Positions 47,001-59,440 of a DNA stretch of 64,000 bases are shown piece after piece. The translations under genes were made by a program, and so were the position numbers. Where the stretch lies: contig OZ018320.1 of assembly GCA_963969495.1 (NCBI GenBank), positions 71,399,745 through 71,463,744 of the forward strand, read 5' to 3'. The notes under the pieces were generated by a model that did not search any database, was not told where the DNA came from, and was given only the letters and a program-made list of their open reading frames with translations. The number at the start of each line of letters is the position of its first letter. Positions within the stretch are counted from its first letter, which is position 1. The stretch comes from Ceratothoa steindachneri (Eukaryota > Arthropoda > Malacostraca > Isopoda > Cymothoidae).

Positions 47001-49726
47001 AATCTATCCATCATGGGCGAGGGAATACTAAAACTGCATAAAGTAAAAGAACCAATGAAAAGATCATATTTTTTTTAATCATCAAATATAGTTTCAGAAC
47101 TCATTAGTCTTGTGCCCTGGCAAGTTGCTGCTTTTAAAGAAGTTAAAGGAAGTTCAGCAAAGTATTGAAAGGTTTATTTTAACCGTTCAAAAAATTATTT
47201 CCTTTTCTATGAGTATAATTCCAATTTCGTTATTTTTATCTGGTAGAAGCACGCCTTAATTGTGTGTGGAAGGGGAGGGGGAGTATCCTAGTACGTGGGG
47301 TCACCCTTGAGCAAGTGCCAATTTTTAAGTATCTGGTGCATTATAAGTCATAGTGGTACCGATGAAGCAGATTGCCACCACGTTAAAACGGTAAGAAAGT
47401 GTCTGGGTCGATTAAAGAGTTAGTGAATGGTTAGAGCTTGTGTGTGGAATGTGCCTGCAGGCTACACGGGAGTGTGCTAGCTCTAACGTTGGTTGGAGAC
47501 TGTTATGGAAGCAGAAGGAAAGATCCCGAGTGAGAGTAGTACAAGTGGGCAACCTAAGAAGGATACTACTTGGTGTGTGAAAGGAGGGTAGAGTGAGGAA
47601 TGACTGGCTGAGAGATGGTTATGGTGTGAATGAGGTTGTGACTGAAAGTGTTCTGAGGTGAGATGGTGGTGTAAGAAGAATGGATTTCCGGAAATAGACT
47701 TATGAAAAGAATATACGAGAGTGACCACGGCAAGCGATCGCGAGCACATCGCATACATACGGAGTCATGTAGGGATCTGTACTCTCCCCCACCCTCAACC
47801 ATTTCCTTCAAGCCATCCTCCTTCGTGAACCCAACTTTACAATTCTACAGACGGCAGCAGCCCCACACTCATCCAACATTCGGATTAGAGGAAAACAACT
47901 ATTGATCTATAACACTACATCACGAGATTGGAACTCAAGGCTGCAACAGAACCTGAAGGCCGTATCTTCCTCAAAATCTTCCGTTACTCTACGACAGGAA
48001 ACAACTGATGTACTACGACGAGCGTCCCCACATCCCGTTATCCAACACCCGACTCCTCTTAACCAGAACACCAACGATACTCGGAGCCACCCTGAACTAA
48101 GGAATATTAATTGATAGGTAATTTAAAGCCTTACGTCCCTTAATACCAAATGGTTCGCAAAAAAATAGGTTTCTGACCAAATTTTCTCTACATAACATAT
48201 TTAAAATATTGCTACTATTCGTAGTTAGATGGTTTTCTTTTGTTCGAGAAACAGTTCCATGAATTCGAGTACATCGTATTAAAGTTATCTGTGTGCAATT
48301 TTAGAATTTGACTGTTTAATTGCCGGTCTTTATGCCCCCTCACAAATGACTTAAATGGACTTGGAGATGAGAGTGTACGGTTGTTAAGGAGTAGCCTCTC
48401 TTTGAAAAGTTGGCTTATTCTTAAATATGAGGCACTGGCATGGCTCACGAAGACAGGACTACCATATGGAATATAATATTTAGTTTTAAAAGGTATATTG
48501 TGATAAGTGAGAATAGTGGTTTATATACATTGATTTGAGACTCGAGTAGATCCAGTTGAGCCCAAGAAAAGGAGGGTTTGAGGTCACTCGAGACAAAAAT
48601 GGAACATATGTTGGAATTAGTCGTATCGTTGTAAGTAATTAAATAGCTCGAAGTTAGTCAGATTAGCAAAAGGCGTTCAAATCAATTTCTAATTGAACCT
48701 CTGTATTTAATTCCAGATTTAATATCTGATTGTTAATCAGTATTAGTAATCATTAGTTAACACCATTGGTCTCGAAAAGAGATTCAAATGAATACTTTTA
48801 TTGTTTTTTTTATTACCAATTTGCTCGGGATGGGAGAACGCACTTCCCCGGCCCCAACATTTAGGGATGAAAAGATTTGCGATAACAATTCTTTTCAACG
48901 TGATTCTTTTTTACTAGCCTGGGGGGAAGGGGGGGTCTCGTTCAAAATTTCTTGTGCACTGAGCAAGCCTTCCCTCTTTGGATTATGTAGGATTTCCTCT
49001 GTGCCAGTTCTACAAAAAAAAATGTCAATCTGAAAAGATTTGTCTAATTTCTGGCCACTTTACCGTGTAATCCAACCACGGCACGTTCGTCTAGTGGTGA
49101 GGTCGTGCAGTGGATGAATTGACAGAAGTGAAGGACACCGAGGACTCCGAACTGGCACCGTGTGGGTGAACTAAATCCCCCAAAGAAAGAGTTCATACGA
49201 TGGTAATCGGACCCCCAAAGTAGAAACTATTTGATTTTCAAAAGTAGGAAGGAAATCACGGGGTGGGGGAAGCGCAATCAAATGCTTTTAGAAAGTGGTG
49301 ACGTTAGGAAAGGGGAAAAGTGTGACTCGGGAGAGATTTCTCTGAGCGATAAGAAACGAGAGGATGCCCCACTCTACTCAACCTTCCCCATTCTGCTACA
49401 AAGGCAAGTCTCCTCTTGGGGAGTTCTTAATTTTGAGTGGCTTGAACGATCTCGTTCCTGAAAGGTTAAATTTGCGCCAAGTAGTCTCGTCTCTAGACAA
49501 CTCAAGCTATGCAGTCTCCTCCTATTTTCTCTCTGCCCAGCTTTACCACTGTTAATAGACGTTCTAATAGACATCTACTTCAAAATATAATAAATTTGCT
49601 AAATCCCTGTGCTCTATTTCTGGATGAAGGGATTTGTTTCACACACACCGAAACTCACTCATCCAAACGTTGCTCTTCTCTCTCCCCTCCTACAAACCTT
49701 GACCTATGCCCCCAGTGCTCACCCTA

Positions 49727-49759
<33 letters not shown>

Positions 49760-49859
49760 CTTTCTCCCTCTCTCTCTCTCTCTTTCTCTTTCTCTTTCTC
49801 TCTGCTTGCTTTGAAAATTGTATTTGCCGGTGGGGGGTGCGAATTTGATGTGACCTGAT
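47001..49859. other. Gene-free stretch with a TC microsatellite
   Basis: No gene recognised; open frames are short and low-complexity. A (TC/TTTC)n tract lies at 49731-49804. A GTCTAGTGGTGAGG segment at 49089-49102 resembles a tRNA A-box, but no matching B-box or cloverleaf follows. Confidence 0.4.
49731..49804. repeat. TC-rich microsatellite
   Basis: CTCT and TTTC repeats over about 74 bases, directly upstream of the L2-like LINE remnant. Confidence 0.9.
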
Positions 49860-50005
49860 CTGAGTTTGCCAATTTGGGCTGAGCAGAAACTTGGTTAGTC
49901 GAGGTAAATGCAGTGCCTCATGTTACTGTTTTCCCGCGGCAGTATTCATTTATCCAGGCAGTTAGACGCACGGGACGTGTGGGTCGGGGTAGTCTAATTA
50001 CTGAC

Positions 50006-50010
<5 letters not shown>

Positions 50011-50100
<90 letters not shown>
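50011..50100. repeat. (AT)45 microsatellite inside the L2-like endonuclease
   Basis: Ninety uninterrupted bases of AT repeat. They lie between the endonuclease segments encoding GRGSLITDF and the following Leu-Ser-rich stretch and read as Tyr-Ile repeats in the element's frame. Confidence 0.97.
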
Positions 50101-50102
<2 letters not shown>

Positions 50103-51684
50103 TTCTCTCTCTCTCATTCAAATATATTCTCCAATCACTCGGAAGCTCTGCTTGCAACCTTGCCCCTGAAACCCAGTCGTACAGTTTTAATTGTTTATAT
50201 CCCCCTACCCCCTATGGCATCCCATGGACAGATTTTTTGATGATGTGGATGAATTTCTCAACAGGGCCATATCCAATCTTCTCGCAACCTTAATTATTTG
50301 GGGAGATTTTTAACATCCCCTAGCATACCCACCTCGTATCTACGACTTTTGGCCATTTTTAAACTTTGTTCTCCTAAATCTGTTTCATCCCCGACTCAAA
50401 CATGAAAATATACTTGACTCAGTCACCTTCTCCCCAATTCATAGTCTAACCATAATTAACTCCATCCACACATATTTCTGGTCACATCCTCATCCAGTTT
50501 GGTTTCTTTCTTCACACATCCTGTCACTGAGACAGCATCGTCAGTTCTCTTCTATTAACCAAGAACAGATGTCAAGAGATCTGCTTGACTCTGCCATTGC
50601 CTCTTTTGATCTCAACATGGCCCTCCACTCTTTATCCCGGATCCTCTTCCCTGCTTCTTTGTTCATGCCCTTCTTCGTATCTTCCCAACCACAAAATTTA
50701 CATCTCCACACTATTTGGAATTATAAGAAACAGATGAATATGCGAGAGGCGGCTTCGGTCTGACCGTGGTAGTGGGGCAGGGACAGTAACAACCTCCGTA
50801 GCCTTCCTCTTTGCGCGCTCAAAACCGCCGTATCCCTGTAGAAAATCAAACTAGCCACCCACCTTGTTTAAGCTGCTTGTCAATATCTCTACCTCTCTTA
50901 AACTTTATTCTCTACTCCATAGTTCACCTCCTGATTTATCTGGCAAGATGGTCCTAATCCCCTCTGGCATGCTCTCTGCCTCTGTTTCTCATAAACATAT
51001 AAATTCCTCCTTGTCCCCCGACCCCACACTAATTTCTTTCCTTCCAGTATCCCCCTGAAGACTTAACTTCCCTGCCCCACCTTTCTCTTCGAAAAAGACC
51101 TCTTAATCTTCCATTTACTCATTCCCTCTAAGTCTTTACCACCAATTCTTCCTTTTACCTCACTATTTTAATTAACTCCATCTCATCTGGAATAATACCA
51201 AATGACTTCAAAAACGCTGGTCTTCGTTGTATCCTGAAGAAACCGAACCTGAACGCTACCGACCCCGCAAGCTCCGCCCAGCCTCTCAACTCCCCTTCCT
51301 CCCAAACAGTATTTGGAAGGCTGGTGTTAACTCTGATTCTTGATCTCCGATCTTTCCCCAACGCTGATAAGATTTTTCAGTCTGGTTTTAAGGCAGCACA
51401 CCACACCGAATCAGCACTCCAATATGTAACGGACCTCCTTCTCTGTGCGTGCGACGCTGGCCACCCTTCCATTCTGTTAATTCCGAACCTCTGCAGCATT
51501 TGACACTATTGACCGCAATGTTCTTCGCAGCCTCCTGGAGTTCCCGTGCCTCTAGAGCTACCCTTAACTGCATCCGCTCATATCTTTCATCTCATATTCA
51601 ATCTAATCATGTTAGAAATGATATAGGTCGGCCGACAGAGGTGAGCTTCGGTGTCCCGCAAGGATCGGTTCTTGGTCCACTTTT

Positions 51685-51954
51685 GTTACATGTATTTTAG
51701 CTCTTGGTATTGCTATGGGTCGTCTCGATTTATCTTTTCATTTCTGTGCTGAAGATACGCAAATCTTTCTCTCCCTTTTCCCACCTTCGTTTGCTGAGGG
51801 TCATATAAACATACTATCTGTTACATGTATTTTAGCTCTTGGTATTGCTATGGGTCGTCTCGATTTATCTTTTCATTTCTGTGCTGAAGATACGCAAATC
51901 TTTCTCTCCCTTTTCCCACCTTCGTTTGCTGAGGGTCATATAAACATACTATCC
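51685..51954 (+). repeat. 135-bp tandem duplication across RT motif C of the L2-like LINE
   Basis: Two units start at 51685 and 51820, each 135 bases, almost identical (final T/C difference). The length is 45 codons, so the frame is kept. Each carries the CAEDTQ version of the catalytic YADD box. Confidence 0.93.
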
Positions 51955-52685
51955 GTTTATAACATCACAATGGGTGTAAGACAAATTTGTGCAGCTCAAC
52001 CATTTCAAAACGGGTATTATTGGCGGGCGCTTGAGCGGAGGCGACTCGCTGAAAAACTATCGCTCCTTTTCTTCAACTTGGTGCCTCCTTCTCTGATACA
52101 GTTAAAAATCTGAGCGCCACTATTGATAGTTATCTATAAAAAAAATAATGTTGGTAATGTCTGTAAATCCTCTCAACTTTCTCCGAAATCTGAGCCGCAA
52201 CCGTTTCCATTCTGACCACAACAGCTTCGAAATTGTCATTCATGCTTTCGTCACTTCCCACCTTGTTTCTTGCCTGATCACAGGCTTCCATATTACGACC
52301 TCTCCAGTTGGTTCACAACTTTGCAGCCAGTGGGGTTCTTATTTACAGGGGTTGTTGCTCTCGTGCAATTCCCCTGCTTTGCGAACTGCACTTGGCGCTG
52401 CAGCTCCCTCCTCACTGACCCTATTCCGTCCCCTCAGATCTCTTTGCTCTGGCCCAATCCCCTAATGATTGTTTCTCATAGTCGTCCGTGGTGCCATGGT
52501 GACCGTGCTTTCTTTATATTTGCTCCAAATATGTGGAATGTTCTGCCTGTTCTGATCCGCTCACCCCCCCCCCCTCCCCTCTTGTTGCCTTGAAAACCCA
52601 CTTCTTCTTTATATGTTTTCCTTAGTCGATAGACGGGCACTCTGTGAAGGCCTATGGGCTTGAAGAACGCCGTACAAAAAAATCC

Positions 52686-53330
52686 GTATTATCTCCTGAG
52701 CTCGACTCACTTCCGCCGACATGACCATTTCTCGGCACTCATTCATTCTTTCAAAATATGGGATAAATGGTGTCATATTTATTTATTAAGTAAATTGGGC
52801 TCTTTATCCTTACATATAGGGGGGGGGGCTTCTTGTGTTTAAACAGAGCTGGGAAAGCTCCTCGAAGCGCGCTGTTTTGAAGGAGCAACGCACTTTGAGG
52901 AAGCGAGATAATTGATTTCAGCGTGTCCGCTCGCGTGCGTCTGCCTTTCCGCCATTAATAGACGCCTTCCTCTTACTACCAACAACTTCCTGTTCCTGGT
53001 TTAAAAGACATGTAATAAGCGCTTGTGTTCGACTAAGACCTCGGCTTGACTGGAGTCTGATATCTCAGTCATTGCAATCTTTTCCCCACTTGTATTCCCA
53101 TTTGTTTGTCTGTTTCTTTTCACGCTTCAATTGGTTATTATCTACTTTGCCTTTTCCTTAGTTCAAAGATTTCTCTCAACAAACTTACAGGAAAAGATTT
53201 TGCTTCATCGCGGCTCTGTGCTTGTGTATGTGTGTCTTTTTATTGTGATCATCGCCGGTTTAGCGTAGGAGTAATTATTTCTCCTCTCCTTTATCATGCC
53301 TTATATTTTGCTACTTCATTTTCGTATATA
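52686..53330. other. Gene-free stretch
   Basis: No gene is recognised between the L2-like LINE and the Tc1 element. A run of G lies at about 52820-52828. Confidence 0.45.
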
Positions 53331-54844
53331 CACCTTTGGCCAACAATATGAGGCTATCCCTCAATTTTTTAGTTAGCCCTCAGATTGTTAATAAAATGTG
53401 TGCATATGGTTGTTGTATGATATATTTCAAAATATACACATGATCTAATACCTAGTTGCCCCCCCGTCCTCCATTAGCCTTAACTACTGCTGCAATACGC
53501 CTAGGCATCGCCTCAGCCAATTTCTTACAAAGGTCAGGTGTAATTTTAACTCCTTCTTCGTGTAGTTTCTGATACAAATCATCTTTATTTTTAACAATCG
53601 TGTTCCTAAGCCTCCTTACCAAGGACTATCCATAGGTGTTCAATTGGGTTTAAGTCCGGACTTTGAGCCGGACAGTGCAATTGAGAGTATTCTTGGCTGT
53701 ATGGCACTGGGGCATTATCCTGTTGAAATATAAAATTAGCTTTTGACACGCTTGGAGGTAATTTAGCAATTGGTGGCTCTAAACTTCCGGTAACATGGAA
53801 ATATATGTAGCTGAATTCATTCTGTCCTGTCATAAAGACATCTCCCTGGGCCCTGTGACAGACATGCAAGCCCGTAACATGACGGAACCGCCTCCATGTT
53901 TTACTGTTGGAACGATACATTCAGGCTGAAACGCTTCGCCAAATCTTCGACGGACGAAAGTCGCCCCAGATATGCCGAAAACCTGAGGAAAATAACATGA
54001 AATATAATCAAATTCATTATTATGTGTATGCCTCATAATTTTCGGCTTCAACCCAAATATTATGAGCTAATATGTTAGCTCCAACCTTATGCTATCTTTC
54101 CTCATGGTTACTTTCATCAGACCATACGAATTTTGACCACTACTCTCTATTCCATTTGGAATGATTTTTTGCCCATTGAAGACGTTTCTTCTTGTTTGTA
54201 TCAGAGATCCATGGCTTCTTGCTGGCTTTACAGCCTTCAAGGCCATAGTCTTTAATTCTCCTTCTTACAGTTCTAGTCGATATTTGTGAGGTATTCTCCT
54301 TATTGAAGTCGGTACAGACCTCTGAAGATGTTTTTCTCCTATTTTTAAGAGACTGACGGATGAGATATGTGTTTACGACGAGATGTGACCATTTTTCTGC
54401 TAGTTCTTTGTTTTGATTTTTGACACCTTTAGTCTCCCTGAAACGCCTGAGTCGTTTGGCCTGCCTACCGAAACATCGCATCTCCTGAGCTATTTGTCTT
54501 GTGACATACCATTTTGAAAGTGATTTACAATTTGTCCTCGCTTAACTTCACTCAACTCAAAATTTCTCGGCATCTTAGTGATTATTAACTATAATTACTA
54601 TATATTATAGCACAAACCTGTGAAAAATAAAAAGAAATATACATTTTTGCAATATATGGGTTATGCACACTTATGTCTAAATAACAGAAAATGCAAAAAG
54701 TAAAAAAAAATAAGTTAGAATATTATGATGTATTGTGTTGTTTATGCAAATATGATAGTAGCATACACCCATAGTGATATAAGAGCACAATTCGTAGTTT
54801 AAAGACCAAAATAAAGGGTGGCATCTTATTTTTGGCCAAGGGTG
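53331..54844 (-). mobile_element. Tc1-type DNA transposon with terminal inverted repeats and TA duplication
   Basis: A 1,514-bp element. The left end CACCTTTGGCCAA and right end TTGGCCAAGGGTG form imperfect inverted repeats; similarity continues about 30 bases inward (AATATGAGGC versus AATAAGATGC). TA flanks both ends (53329-53330 and 54845-54846), as expected for Tc1/mariner target duplication. The transposase remnant is on the minus strand. Confidence 0.93.
53452..54573 (-). pseudogene. Tc1 transposase pseudogene
   Basis: From an ATG at 54573 the minus strand encodes FELSEVKRGQIVNHFQNG, an N-terminal helix-turn-helix start. After a frame change near 54505 come IAQEMRCFGRQAKRL and ISTRTVRRRIKDYGL (second DNA-binding helix region). 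The DDE catalytic domain keeps VWSDES (about 54120), VPTVKHGGGSVM, FQQDNAP and SPDLNPIEHLW, and the C-terminus reads KLAEAMPRRIAAVVKANGG to a stop at 53452-53454. Tc1 family transposases cut and paste the element into TA sites. Here an in-frame stop follows WNRE at about 54138, extra sequence separates SDES from FGISG, and the spacing from QQD to NPIE is 25 residues rather than the usual 34. The gene is inactive. Confidence 0.9.
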
Positions 54845-54846
54845 TA

Positions 54847-56289
54847 TGGTTTCTTAGAGAAAAGTATTTCCGGTCGGGAGGACGCGTTCGTCTTAGATGT
54901 ATTTGTTCTCTCTCGATTATTTTCCACAATAGTTTCCAATTTCTAGTGTGATATTTTAAAAGAATCTGTCGTCGCTAAATTTCTTGTCCTCATGCTAGAA
55001 TAAGAATTTATCGTCTTCAGTAAATACTTGTTTTGAAAAAAATATAAACTAGTTTCTTAAAAATCTAATGCACCGTTCCCCAAATTGTTGTTTTTTGAAA
55101 CTCAATTTCAGGTAGTTTAAAACTCTCCAAACAAATAAATTTATATCTATTAGAAAAAAAAGGCGGTTTTAGTGTTAGGTTTCGTCTCATCAAGCAGTTT
55201 TCGTGTTATTGGTGTTATTTTTTCGGGGGGAGGGGGACCCTTATATGATTACAAGTAATACTAATTTCTCGTCTCTGAAGATAGCGGAACAAATGAAATC
55301 TCTCTTCAATAAAGTGGAATGCAAATTAAAAGCCTCTTTTTTTTTGTTCCCATCTCCAAATTATTTTGAAAAAACTGAACTTGAACGTGAAGATATTCCG
55401 AATGCTCGTAACCCAATAATTATATTTGGATCCGGAAGGATTTTGCGGTGATGTGATATTAGGTCTTTAATGCTCTCTCGTCTTCGCTTAGGACCTCTGG
55501 TTGGCAGAATGGTGGCATCTGTGCGTTTCATATGAGCTTCTTTAAGAGGGTCATAAAAGGCTCATTCATAGGCCCCCATAACTGCCGGCTTTCCCCTTGT
55601 CTCCCACCCTACAACCCAAAGAATTGCGAGGGCCGGAACGTCCTGGCAAGTTGAGTGATGGCTCTGGTGGCGCTTTGTTAGCCAAGAAATCGAGGGTATC
55701 CAGGGAAACGAGGCAGTTGAGCGAGAGATGAAGTGTTTTGAAGTTGATTGCAGGGGATGAAGTCCCGTTGTGTGCATTGATTGGCTCATGATGAAGTGCG
55801 AATTAAGATTGGACACAGAGATTCTGTTATAATTGATTTCTGTTTTTTTTTTCTCGAGGTGTCGCGTTTGTATCTTTGGATGGTGATGCCGGTTCATGGA
55901 GGATTCGTGTTGCTCCTGATGTTGACGCGTTCATTCATTAGTTTTTGGCTCTTCTTTTATCATTGATCCTTGTTGAACATCCAATATTTTCTTGTTTATT
56001 TTTTTTCTAATCTAACCTCTTTCTCTAAATAATACTTGTCATCCTTGTGAAACGCCGACAGGCTCAGGAGAGCTCCGTCTCCTTAAGCTATTTTGTAGTT
56101 ATTGGGGCTCTATTTTTCCCACACAATTTCGCATATCAACACTTCACTTTCATTAAAAAACTGTTCATATACTTTCTGACCTAGATTCACACGTTGCCTT
56201 TTGCGCTTTTCACTAAATAAAAAAGTTGTAAATCCCAAATGAATTATAGTAAATCCCCTTTTTTCTACTATTCAGTCATTCATCAAAAT
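54847..56289. other. Gene-free stretch
   Basis: No recognisable gene. Open frames at 55203-55451 (+) and 55562-55897 (-) show no family motif that I know. Confidence 0.4.
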
Positions 56290-56960
56290 GGAACGCGCGA
56301 AAATGGCAGATGAAGTTTAATGTATAATATATAAGTGTAAGGTAATCCACTTGGTCACTCCAATTCCCCGGTCATAATCTAAACACGGTTACGTTGGAAA
56401 TAGATTTGTGTATTAATTGCGAGCGACCTAAAAGTTCCAAGGTATTAATGTGTTGTAGTAGCCACAAAGGCGAACAGACATCTGTTTTAAATAGCCTAAG
56501 AGTTTTGTATCTAAATAGGAAGATATTCTTCTATTATATAAATAAATGCTTGTCAGATCTCACGTAGAATATGCAGTTCATTTTGGTTTGCTTATTTACC
56601 AAAAGACATCTTAATCTTAGAACGCGTCTAACGTTCAGCGACCAAATTAATTCCAGAACCTCGAAATAAATCCTATGAAGTCAGACTGGGAGATCTTAAT
56701 TTGCTATCACCCGAAAATCCTCGTATTAGCGCTCAGTTCATCTGATTCTTTAAAATACTAAACGCTTTCATTAATATGAACTATGAGTTACTATTGAAGT
56801 TCGATGTCCGAGTGGCCACTAGAGAAATAACGGTCATCATTCTTATTAACAAAAGATCTAACACTGCGATATAGCACATAATGTTTTCTCGTAGAAAATA
56901 GCAAATTACTCGAGTATAAAATAATTTAGCCTAGCATGTCGTTGAAAACACATTAATCAA
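56290..56960 (+). mobile_element. CR1/Jockey-type LINE ORF2 C-terminal remnant
   Basis: Plus-strand reading shows WQMKFNV and KCKVIHL (56310-56360), LVRSHVEYAVHF (56550-56585), the RVQR-like RVxRSATKLIPEPR at 56620, SYEVRLGDLNLLSPENPRI at 56675-56730, and FFKILNAFINMNYE at 56745-56790. These match the post-RT conserved region of CR1/Jockey-type ORF2 proteins (KLIP, YEERL, L.LE.RR, KIL). Several stops interrupt it. No endonuclease or 3' terminus is visible. Confidence 0.75.
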
Positions 56961-58267
56961 CGTGTTAAAGAATGGATATTTCTTTAACATAGAAAATTAT
57001 TTTTAAAACGGGTACAGTTAATAGGATGGACCTTTTAACTCTTTCTATTTTAATAGAATTATAGTTTTTTGTTTTGGAACTTAATAAAATAAAATTTAGA
57101 CGCGAGATAAAATTACAAAACAAGTGATTTCAAGCTTACACGAAGACAGGCATAGGTGGGTAACTGATGTAAACTGCGCCAAAAATACATGTTATTGGGC
57201 CCTGCTGCCTTATTTTATCCAATATTCTATTATAAAGCATTTGCTTTCGTATCGATCCATGATTTTTCTTCAATTACACGTTTCGCCCAAATAAAAAGGT
57301 TATAAAGCTCTTAAACCGCCAGAGTTAAAAGGCCCTCCTTGCATAATTCATAAGCCTGCTTTCCCGTTCACTCCATCTTATCGCCTACTTCTTTCCTTTG
57401 AGGCAGCTGACATCTGGATGATTACGTGCTCTCTAGGTCTCAATGCACATTGATATGGCTATATATTTTCCACCTATTCATTTCTTCTATCCTCGCCACT
57501 TTTTTTTTGTACAAATATCAGATATCTCCCTACGAACTTTCTGGCTGAGATGCCTTCGTTAGTTTTTGCTTCTTAGTTTTAAGTAATAATAAATGTTGGA
57601 CTGACCTAGTGGATCCTTGGGTGTTTGTCTGTCTGTAATTATGTGTCATTTAGACACCACCGTCATGATTTCGTACCTCAATTTCCAATTTAACATTTAA
57701 ATGTCATTAATATTGAAATTTTAAATGTTTTCTTCTTTTTCGCAGCCTAAAATATCTATTTTTGAGACAAATCCTCTTTCTTATCTACTTCATACATATG
57801 ATCTGTGCCCTGTTTTTTTTTATAACTAATCCTTTTGCTGCGTATTTTTCGAATCTTGGAAGAGTGAAGCTGATTTCAATCTCTTTTCCACAAACTTTTG
57901 TACGAACTTGGTTGAAAAGTGTGTCACGAACTGATCCTTAAATACAGGATTTATTCCACGCGTCTCTAATACTCTACTTGTTATCGACTCTTCCATCTAG
58001 CCGCCTCCACACGTATGTGCTGCCCACAAAAGCGTACAGATCTCCATTCCAACTAAGGGAAAAAAAAACTTTAAAAACTTCAATGAACATTAGGCACTGC
58101 GCAAAGATTTGGCGACAATCTTAAAGTCGTCAGGTGTACTGTTTAAACGGTCTGAGCGCGAATAAATGTGTTGGGAGTAGTTATTGAATTGGATCGTTGT
58201 TATCACTCCCTGAACGCAACTCAACCGCTTATTCTCTGCGTTCTCTGAAGGAGCTGATCGAGTTACG
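56961..58267. other. Gene-free AT-rich stretch
   Basis: AT-rich sequence without a recognisable gene. The last part, about 58150-58267, is less AT-rich and precedes a possible first exon. Confidence 0.4.
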
Positions 58268-58308
58268 ATGGCGACGGAGACCGAAGGTAAACACGAAGAA
58301 AATCACAG
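58268..58308 (+). CDS. Possible first coding exon of a host gene
   Basis: ATGG at 58268 opens 13 codons (MATETEGKHEENH) plus two bases, ending CACAG directly before GTAAGAAG, a consensus splice donor at 58309. The preceding 100 bases are relatively GC-rich and lack stops near the start, as a 5' UTR might. The best next acceptor I see is TTATTTCAG ending at 60108; splicing there continues the frame for only eight codons to a TAG. The exon is suggestive only: its short length allows no family assignment, and the gene could continue through another exon or be broken. Confidence 0.3.
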
Positions 58309-59257
58309 GTAAGAAGAGGTTTAGTTTCCGAGTTTTTTTGTTATGTATTAATTAGTATTCTGATTGTTGAATGTTTTGTAAGATGTTTTCGATTATTATA
58401 CTAAGTTTGAATTTTAATACTACAATTCATGAAGTAAAATTCTTATCGCTATTCTTTTTTATTTCTACGTTGCTAAAAAAAACTATTTGAAGGGTTATAT
58501 ATTTTCATCTACTTGGTCCAGACAGATCAAAGCGCTTGAAATACACACATACTTATTGTAATCACCTTTTTGTTTGTTTGTTTAATGGGCGTGAACTCAT
58601 AAGGTCATAGGCACACAAAATCATCTATGTATGAATCCGTGTGTCTTTCTTTAGCTTGTTATGTTTCTATGACATACATTTCGAGATGATGGAAGCGGTG
58701 ACAGCAGAAAAAGGACCCATTGTAATCGGCAGGGTGAAACCACAGGAGTGCTAAGCCTGTTTTGATTGGACTCTTGCACATATATACAATACTGTCCATA
58801 AAGTTCAGAACGCTTGTATTTATGTTACAACATCTTCCATAAATTTGCCAGAGAAAATCCAAGGTCTCTAAAATTGGTGTACACTAACTTACAGGTATAA
58901 CCTACGTATGGGTAAAAGTTATGAATATTTGGATGAACACAACGAAAGTTATTCGCACTTGAATAATTTACTAGAATATTATGCGTCATGATCGATTCAA
59001 CCTCTTCTGGGAGGTCAGGAGCTATGTTCACATAGCAGCCTGGCCAGGTAGACTTTGTCCTCACGATGGATGGGGGATTCAGAAGGGTGGATGGATGTTA
59101 GAGGGACGTGCGGACAGCACGGTATTGTGTGAAAGTGACTGAATAGAAGGCTGAGTGAAGTGAGTGTGGTTATGTTACTGAAAGCTTGTTTGGGGGAGGC
59201 GAGGTGAGAGAGTTGACAGTTTATCTAATGTAGTATAAACTGGGTGTCTTACTCTTT
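58309..59257. other. No firm gene
   Basis: Possible intron of the candidate gene at 58268. Minus-strand frames of 67 and 79 codons lie at 58659-59064, but I cannot assign them. They could be further parts of the LINE remnant that follows. Confidence 0.3.
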
Positions 59258-59440
59258 CTTTGTTGAAGTGGGTGCTCTGGGTTTATAAAGGCTGCGTCTA
59301 GTATTTGAGTGCCTCTCATATCAAGGTGATCCTTGATTTTGAAGACTTTGGTGGCAGAATGTAGGTGGTCTTTGGGTGTAATAGCCTCATTTGCAGCCTG
59401 TGATTATTCGGGGAGAAGGAAGGGATGGCTATTTTGTTTG
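59258..59440 (-). mobile_element. Minus-strand LINE ORF2 remnant (post-RT connection region)
   Basis: On the minus strand 59394-59258 is open for 44 codons and reads ITPKDHLHSATKVFKIKDHL then DMRGTQILDAAFINPEHP. This pattern (TGC..TTP..HL..ET.VLP...HLDMR..Q) is the region just after the RT in many arthropod LINE ORF2 proteins. In an adjacent frame immediately upstream (about 59420) is RIITGC, the expected preceding motif. It is a decayed fragment of a family different from the dominant one. Confidence 0.5.

Larger units (their letters stand above)
49860..52685 (+). mobile_element. L2/CR1-like LINE remnant (endonuclease, RT, 3' end)
   Basis: A second LINE type, decayed but in order. Endonuclease: AETWLVEVN (49883), YSFIQAVRRTGRVGRGSL, FFDDVDEFLNRAISNLL (50233), IIWGDF (50290s), then INQEQMSRDLLDSAIASFD. 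RT: SISSGIIPNDFKNAG (51180s), LKKPNLNATDPAS, FQSGFKAAHHTESAL, a disrupted FDTIDRNVLRSLLE, RSYLSSHIQSNHV, and FGVPQGSVLGPLL (51645-51680), then a duplicated CAEDTQIFLSL where YADDTQ is expected. The C-terminal part has GDRAFFIFAPNMWNVLP near 52500, and the 3' end has AACGCCGTACAAAAAAATCC. No RNase H is seen. Stops and frameshifts are frequent. The VPQGSVLGP motif and C-terminal sequence point to the L2/CR1 group. Confidence 0.8.

Noticed and set aside
49080..49180. tRNA gene or tRNA-derived SINE
   Set aside because: GTCTAGTGGTGAGG resembles an A-box, but I find no B-box GGTTCGA at the right distance and no cloverleaf can be drawn.
50011..50100. Origin or regulatory AT element
   Set aside because: A pure dinucleotide microsatellite within a dead LINE; no supporting signals.
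49918..50157. Tyr-Ile repeat open frame on the minus strand
   Set aside because: Translation of the AT microsatellite.
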